A stretch of DNA of 64,000 nucleotides from Sepiola atlantica (taxonomy: Eukaryota; Mollusca; Cephalopoda; Sepiida; Sepiolidae), in assembly GCA_963556195.1 (NCBI GenBank), contig OY744520.1, positions 2,582,001-2,646,000 on the forward strand, written 5' to 3'. Position 1 is the stretch's first letter; each line of letters starts with the position of its first letter. Made by a program: the position numbers and the translations under genes. This document shows positions 57,301-64,000 of this stretch, one piece after another. The notes under the pieces were generated by a model. The model worked only from the letters and a program-made list of their open reading frames with translations, was not told the origin of the DNA and made no database searches.

Positions 57301-59279
57301 GTTCCCATTTGAGCGATTAACGATACTGACTCGTGCGAGTAAATGTTAATAATTAATTAATAATAATCAATGATCATGGAGTTTTAGGGAAAGGTTTTGT
57401 TGACATGAGATGACTGTCAATATCAGCAGAGTTAAGCCTTTGTGTGTTTCTCGTTGGGGTTACATAAGAAACACGGTTTTCCGACAATGCCCTCGAACTT
57501 TAAGTAGTTGAGGGAAAGGATCAGAGGAGAAATCGACTCCAATCCATCTGAGCATTGCTGAAGAACTTTAGAGAACGATTTCATTACTGTAGAGTCAGTA
57601 AATGTCGACCTTTGAATTTCTAATTTTGATATGATTTTAATCGTACACGTTCACTTTTTCTTCTTGAGATTCTTATGGATGGCTCTGTTCTTGAGTAGAA
57701 ATACACCCTGAACCTTATTTGTCTTTTTCTCTTATGAAATCTTTCTTATAGTTTATACATTAGTTCTATTGCTCTTTCGGCTTCTGGTAAACTCGGTTCT
57801 CTCTATCGATTCTTACACCTGAGTCTATTTTCTATCTCTACACATCAACTATCAGACCATAGATTTAGTCTGGTGAATCTCTGCTCCATTAAAAGGTTCC
57901 TGGTAACTTGCAGTAATGTAAAGATAATTTGACTATCCCCCATTTTCTTCTTCCCTACACCCACTCTCTCTCACACACATACGTGATGTTGCTAGTTTCA
58001 GTCTTTTCTATTAGTACTATTATGGAATATGTCTTTCGGAATTGTGGGCTCTATTTCCTTTTTCATTTGGTCCAAGTAATTTGACTCGTTGGTCTAATAG
58101 TCTCCATTAATTTGCTGTTGTGATACCTCATTGTAATACAGCTTCTGACTCCAGTAGCTTATTTAAAAGAACTGGCTTATAGCCTTGATCTTTTCAAGAA
58201 TAAGGCATGTAGGTTTCTCCTGTCTTTGCGATAATCATATTTTGTTCTTGTTTGCTCCTTACATCAAGTGGCTTCATGCCTTGTCTGAGGCGATTTAATA
58301 AACGAACCTCATTAATCTTTAACACGCATGAAATCATTTCTTTAATACACATTAATGCGTTGTGTTTATACTTATTCAACACGTTAAAGGTATTCATTCT
58401 CTATCATGCATTACATATTTATGAAAATGTGGAGGCTATACATTAACAATATATACGTTTACTAGTATCACGTTGTACAAAATGTGGTCATGTCTTACTA
58501 CTTGTAACTACGACATGAGTTACAAAATATAATTTTCAATGATGCCATAATACACGACTAACAGAGCTACATGATGTTACCCGCGGGGTTGAGATAAGTA
58601 AAATAGAGGCATTTAAAAAAGTTAATAACATATTTTTTAAACTTCATCTCTATCTCTCTCATTGGAAACTGTTTGAATAGTAGATAAACGCTAAATCGAA
58701 AGCAAGAAAGTAAAAAAGAAATTCAGAAGTTTGACCTGTTCTTGTAACAACACCTACAAGTAAGAATGATTGGAGGGTGTCACATATACTAATGGCGTGA
58801 TCAGGGGACGGAATATTACAGTATTGGTTTACCTTAACCACCCGGGGTTGTATAGCATCCGATGATGTATGATATACAAGTCGATCCTTTGTGTGTCTCA
58901 GTTTTAGCGGGGACGGAAATACAACTTTTCTCTAGATAATAGATTTTTATTTTATACCTGCTTTCAGTGCACTATACACAGGTAAAATGGTAGTTATTTT
59001 TCATCTCAATTTCAAACTCGTATTCTTCCCCATCCATACTAACTCAGCAAAGCGGGTGCTGTGTCTATCACAAGAACAGCCTATATGATTATGAACAAAT
59101 GCATATGTACATCAATTGCAGTGAATTTTGTCATGTAGGTTGTATTACTTAAACAATACATTAAAAAAGAAAGTCTATCTCTAAGTACAAACAAAACGAA
59201 TCCTCTTATCTTGTTTGTATATATTTATAAATATTTTGAGCTTAGCTACTCTCAAAACCGAAAGCAATAAAAAATGATA
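57301..59279. other. No gene seen
   Basis: Scattered short frames on both strands, none with a motif. Confidence 0.5.
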
Positions 59280-59780
59280 CCGTTCATATGCGTCCGTCCA
59301 GTGTGCACAATAGAAATGATATTTCGAACTAAAGCGGCCGACGGACGTAGTCTCTTTGAGCGATGAACATGCTATTATAAACTATAATGTTGCAGAGAAA
59401 ATGTGATCAAATCGACCAACCGATCCAAACTCGTATAACAACGTAAATACGGATTCAGTCTTAAATGTGATAGAGTGAATGTGAACCGACCGATCAACCG
59501 ATCTAGACTCATGTAGCAATGTAAATGCTATATTAAACTAAAATCTTACCCACCCGAGTAACCGATTAGGACTATGCAAATGCTATGAGAAACATAAGCG
59601 TGACATATTGGTTGACAGACCAACGACAGAGTAAGAGCATCTAATAAAAATGCATGCCGGAAAAACACTTTTTTCCAGGGCAATTCTATATGAAACTCAA
59701 GCGTAACAAACCGACCGATCAACCGATCAACCGACCGACCAAACCACCATCGATGAACGGAGTCACTTATCCATAGCTGC
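59280..59780 (+). repeat. Diverged member of the 27.4-kb array family
   Basis: Units such as 'aatgctat.agaaacataagcgtgaca' and 'gaaactcaagcgtaacaaac' followed by 'cgaccgatcaaccgat' runs match the array at 27430-28330. Confidence 0.6.
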
Positions 59781-60183
59781 AGACGCACCTAAAAATGATA
59801 ACTAACCATAACGTGTTTTATTTTCCATTAAGATCTTTTTTCTATACAAAGAAGTTAAGTAGACATCGCTCCATTAAATAAAGATGTTTACGAATGGTTT
59901 GTCATATTTCGTGTTAAAAATCTGATGAAAAAACGTAAATTAAAAGAACATGAACTGCCTTAGTTTCCATAAGTACTGGGTATTAATAGAATGAACCTAA
60001 AATCTTTCTATAGCTTAACGCTAGATGGAAGTAAATATGTAATGCATAAACTGCTATTTTGCAGTTCCAAAAGAATATTTATTGCTTGGATATTACTTAT
60101 CATTATGCATAGCAACGAGATTGGCATGTAGAGAAAAATACATGTATATATAAGCATACATATATAGTTATGTATGTGGTTTT

Positions 60184-60186
<3 letters not shown>

Positions 60187-60254
<68 letters not shown>
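60187..60254. repeat. (AT)n(GA)n compound microsatellite
   Basis: About 46 bp AT then 21 bp GA. Confidence 0.97.
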
Positions 60255-60409
60255 TAATAAATGATTATAAAATGCACTTAGCTTTAACACCTAACCCTGT
60301 ATCACCGAAAACCTAAGGAGTATCTTTGTAGCTGGTATCAACAAATTATTAAGACAAACCCAACCGAAACAACTATCCAGAGAGCATCACATAAGATCAA
60401 ACACTAAAC

Positions 60410-60780
60410 GACACCATCCGAAAACTTCCCACAGTTTGTATACCATATATGAAGGACTGGTCGGAAAAAAATATAAAGAATATGTAATCCATATGAAATC
60501 AGGATAGTATTCAGGAGTGACTCAACTCTCTGAAAACATATTGAGGAAATCAAATTCCCTACAGGAAAATGTATGACTAAGAACTGTGTCTATGCAATCC
60601 CATGTACGTCTGGGAAACTATACAAAGGTGAGACACTAATATTAAGGCTAGAAACACACCGGAAAGCCGTAGCACGTGGATACATCGAAAAGTCGGGCAA
60701 AGCTGACCACATATGGAGGGAAAGAAGAAACCATCTACCGTGAAATGTGAGCACCAATGACTTACTAAGCAGATCTAGTA
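60410..60780 (+). pseudogene. Penelope-like element: RT end and GIY-YIG nuclease
   Basis: First a VCIPYMKG/D-L-S-E-K block (60436-60475) of the RT-nuclease connector. Then, in one frame from about 60573: CMTKNCVYAIPCTSGKLYKGET and RLETHRKAVARGYIEKSGKA, then DHIWRERRNHLP to TGA 60741. This is the GIY-YIG endonuclease of PLEs (Y-x-I-P-C...Y-x-G-E-T; R-x-x-x-H-x-K). The RT palm is not present; 5' truncation. Different from the fold-back PLE at 6.7-8.6 kb. Confidence 0.85.
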
Positions 60781-60821
60781 TATAATTTAACACAATATGG
60801 GAACAAGTAATGGATAGCTAA

Positions 60822-60823
60822 CA

Positions 60824-60872
<49 letters not shown>

Positions 60873-60905
60873 GTGTGTGCATTATGTATATATATATATA
60901 TGATA
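60822..60905. repeat. (AT)n microsatellites
   Basis: Two AT runs (60822-60869 and 60886-60902) with a GTGTGT bridge, shortly after the PLE fragment. Confidence 0.95.
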
Positions 60906-61008
60906 TGTAGTAATAAAAAGTACTGATATATAGTGATCAGTAGTAAGATTACACATTAAAAGCAATAATAGGTTTTAGGCTCCCACAATTCATGCTAGAA
61001 TTGTCTTC

Positions 61009-61333
61009 AAAGACCCGCGGCGCAGTGGATATAGTACTAAATAATATTCAGTTCTAAGTGATAGTCACCTGAAGGTTGAAGGTTTATGGTTCAACTCTAG
61101 ACAATAGGAATTTCGAATTATTGAAGAACTCCCCCAGTCATGGCTGAGGGAACGAGATCATGCTTCCCACGTGGAGCAAATAAAGAGTTCCGTTCGAAAT
61201 TCTGTCCAGATTCCCGATTCCGACAGACATACTCCCGAGTTTGAAAGATACATGTGAAAAAAGGCTGAGGCAACAGCGGGTTAAACGTTGTGTGATAACA
61301 CTCAAGATGAGAACAGTAGTCCGAATAATCAAC
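61009..61333 (+). mobile_element. tRNA-derived SINE
   Basis: A-box-like GGCGCAGTGG at 61019-61028 and B-box-like GGTTCAACTCT at 61088-61098, spaced as in tRNA genes (slightly long). A tail 'gttgtgtgataacactcaag' plus 'atgagaacagtagtccg' is shared with 31018-31085 and 31930-31985. No protein; transcribed by RNA polymerase III and moved by a LINE in such families. Confidence 0.6.
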
Positions 61334-61569
61334 ATTATACTCATCTACAAAATTCGGAAACAAAAAAGGGTGTGCATTTATTTTCCTCACACCATGGGAA
61401 GATGTTACACAAGAACGGAAAGTGAAGAGATTAGGTTATCGCAGCAGATAGGTTTCTAAAAACAATGAAATGCCATTTTTGAAGCTCAAAGTTATACATT
61501 TATATAAAATATATTTTACAAAGCTAACACAATTCTGAAAGATACAAGACACTCTACAAATCAAACATT

Positions 61570-62270
61570 ATACTGGATTCTATATCCCTAAGATACAATT
61601 GAAGAACATCTTTCTGCCATACTCTATCAGAGGTATTTGATACATCAAAAGCTTTTAACTATAAGAGGAAGCTCCCATCGATGGATTCACTAATTCTGTG
61701 TGAGATTACAGTTAGTACATCAGCTGTTGATCTTGCCGGACGAAATCCATTTTTGTTGTTACTAAGCATATTGCTTTTGCTGAGGTGATTTAAAACTTCT
61801 TGGTTTATCAAAAATTCAATCAACTTACTCTTGACGCACAGGTATTACAATGCAGAATATATATCTCCAGTATGTTTAAATACTAGCAAGACAAACGAGG
61901 TTAAAAAGATGGGAATCATTTCTCTTTCACGCACCAAGTGAACAGTATTGTGAGGATAGTAGCTTGTTTTTACTGCAGTTTTATACGCAGCATGATGTGA
62001 ATATTGTCATGATCAGTTGTTCACTTTGCATCTAGATTCTTGATGAGTGTGCCAACATCCTGGAAAAATACGTGGATGTTGTTTAGAATATGCTCAGTTT
62101 GAGAGGAGATTTTGCAAAGGGTTGAATTTGATGCAAAGCTTTTTGCAAACAGTTTGACTTTGTCTGTTATTAGGAGATAACAAGTAACCTGTTAAAAAAA
62201 CGATTGAAGTTTTTAGCAACAAATGTAGCTGTGTGAATTGGCGCATTATCATACGGAATGATTTATTCAT
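61570..62270 (-). pseudogene. CR1/Jockey-like LINE RT relic
   Basis: Minus-strand blocks in order: TDKVKLFAKSFASNSTL, DVGTLIKNLD, FLINQEVLNHLSKSNMLSNN, NGFRPARSTADVLTVISHRI, KAFDVSNTSDRVWQKDVL. They match the entry to the RT palm of CR1/Jockey-type non-LTR elements, with many stops and shifts. The FADD region and 3' end are not seen. Confidence 0.75.
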
Positions 62271-62846
62271 ATGAAACAGGAATAAGATGCCATTGATCAG
62301 ACACAGTGCTTGACTAATTCAGACATGAAGTGACATCATTAGGCTAGCCGATATCTAAGATATAGGCCCACTATAGATACTTACCGATCCTCGTTTATAT
62401 TCAAGAGTTGGAAAAAGCCAGCCTGAGTAATATGCTTTTTTTCGTGTTTCACACGTCTACTTGGCTGAGGGAACAACAAAGAATCTGATTGGTTAACTAG
62501 CTAGCCATGTATATAAAAACACCTGACAAAAATAACTCCATGCATTTTGCCTGACGATTCCCCCGGGGATGAACCACGGGAGCCTCTGTGTAGCTTGATT
62601 GCCATATATATTTGGATTGCTTACTACATGTAGTATATATGAAAGTTATATAGAGATACATTTGCCATGAAACACGCGTAAGAAAAGTAATATTACATTT
62701 GAATTGATTACGTTTGAGTGTAAGATGAAAGAAAACACTTTCATCGAAATACGGAAATAAAGTGATTGTAAAAACGAATGGATATTATGGTTGTGAATTG
62801 ATATCTAAGTGGTCATTGGAATGCATAAATAATATATATTTTCTAT

Positions 62847-62850
<4 letters not shown>
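62270..62850. other. No gene seen
   Basis: Nothing recognised. Confidence 0.5.

Positions 62851-62892
<42 letters not shown>
62851..62892. repeat. (AT)n microsatellite
   Basis: 42-bp run. Confidence 0.97.
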
Positions 62893-62896
<4 letters not shown>

Positions 62897-63311
62897 AGAG
62901 GTAGTATGCTTTAAACATTGAGTGTAATACGTATACAGGGGAATATTAGTAGGTAATTCACAATGCAAGAAATGAAAATATGTCGGCGTTCAGAAGTAAT
63001 ATAAAACTAAGTGATTTTTTCTTATTTATATATATATATGTATACCATTTTTTCATAGCAAATTTTAATTGATTATGCAATGCTCCATCACTGTGATGTA
63101 ATAATTGTAACCGTGTTTTGTAATATATTTCTTTATAAAAATGGTAGGTGTTTCAAATCTCTAAAACACTGTAATGGTAATATTGTTATATGCTTATAAC
63201 GCAGTACATATTAATGGAATATAACTATAACTATATGCTTTTCTTCCTCAACATTTCATATTTGACCGTACTGATGAAGTGTTATATTTGTTTAAATTAA
63301 ATTAACTATTT

Positions 63312-63313
<2 letters not shown>

Positions 63314-63370
<57 letters not shown>
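63314..63370. repeat. (AT)n microsatellite
   Basis: 57-bp run. Sequence on to 63888 holds no gene that I can see. Confidence 0.97.
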
Positions 63371-63373
<3 letters not shown>

Positions 63374-63885
63374 TGTGGAGGGGGTAATAGTAATTGCTAA
63401 GAGCGGTGTTCAATTATTTTTTTTGTATTTAATATTATCTATTTAGTATTTTTTAATTATATGCTGTTGCTGTTTTATTTTATTCTAACAATATTTATCT
63501 GTTTCTTTCTAATATTTTTAAAATTTATATTTTATGAGTAGCGGGTAAATGTGTTTTGATCGATACTATGTCCAGAGTGTGTGTAGCCCGCAGTAAATGT
63601 AACAAACAAACTATATTATTTTAAATGATGATTGTTTTGTTTATCTGTAACTCCTAAAATTATCTACTTACTCATCAGTATTAAATGCTGTTATGACTTT
63701 AGTACATTTTATTATCACAAAAAAGAACATAATTTATTAACGATGATTTTAAAACAAGAAATAAGTTTAATTTTATTTTATTCATCAAAACGGAAGCACC
63801 TCTCATAAAATCGTTGTGAGTAATCTCCCTTAGAACAATGTGTACCAGTAGATACATACATACACATATATGCACACAGTGACCC

Positions 63886-63888
<3 letters not shown>

Positions 63889-63967
<79 letters not shown>
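63889..63967. repeat. (AT)n microsatellite
   Basis: 79-bp AT run with one phase break, near the window end. Confidence 0.97.
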
Positions 63968-63969
<2 letters not shown>

Positions 63970-64000
63970 AATACAAAGGTACATTTTCCTTTTCAATCTA

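Overview
The window is a stretch of A+T-rich animal DNA with no host gene that I can recognise. It is repeat-dominated: about thirty (AT)n microsatellites, three Gypsy/Ty3-type LTR retrotransposons of different age, remains of Penelope-like elements (PLEs), two non-LTR (LINE) fragments, tRNA-derived SINE pieces and several tandem arrays. A lophotrochozoan, most likely a cephalopod mollusc, is my inference from this mix: K02A2.6/Mag-like Gypsy elements, a LINE ending in a C2H2 finger, many (AT)n blocks and PLEs with hammerhead-like ends. No marker gene proves it.

Layout. 0-5.7 kb: dispersed repeats, a SINE head, (AT)n blocks and a decayed PLE-like end. 5.7-8.6 kb: a composite repeat with three hammerhead-like ribozyme cores, then an 1.9-kb PLE fold-back with ~850-bp inverted arms around a 62-codon relic of a PLE reading frame. 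8.6-13.7 kb: a complete, very young Gypsy insertion (224-bp LTRs that read identical, CTTTC target duplication, tRNA-Ser-type primer site, polypurine tract, protease-RT-RNase H-integrase). Its gag lacks a capsid region and it carries a 1-kb A-rich leader. 13.7-19.5 kb: SINE-like copies, a 5S rRNA-derived segment, a decayed repeat-protein gene on the minus strand and a 300-bp tandem duplication. 19.6-22.2 kb: a 5'-truncated LINE whose last 329 codons are still open. 22.6-40 kb: mostly empty, with an interstitial telomeric block, an old ~40-bp array, a 7 x 41-bp minisatellite and other duplications. 40.3-44.6 kb: an old full-length Gypsy with both LTRs. 49.0-54.0 kb: a middle-aged Gypsy, itself hit by a solo LTR and an (AT)n expansion. 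55.8-56.6 kb: a 27-bp satellite. 60.3-62.3 kb: a PLE GIY-YIG fragment, a SINE and a minus-strand CR1/Jockey-like LINE relic.

The genes are mobile-element genes only. The young Gypsy has Gag-zinc-knuckle, protease, RT, RNase H and integrase, but two 1-nt shifts (both at A8 runs) and one TGA codon interrupt it. The older copies let several events be read by comparison: microsatellite birth inside pol and inside an LTR, near-perfect palindromes of the template-switch type, and nested insertion. All identifications rest on reading translated motifs by eye; no database was searched.
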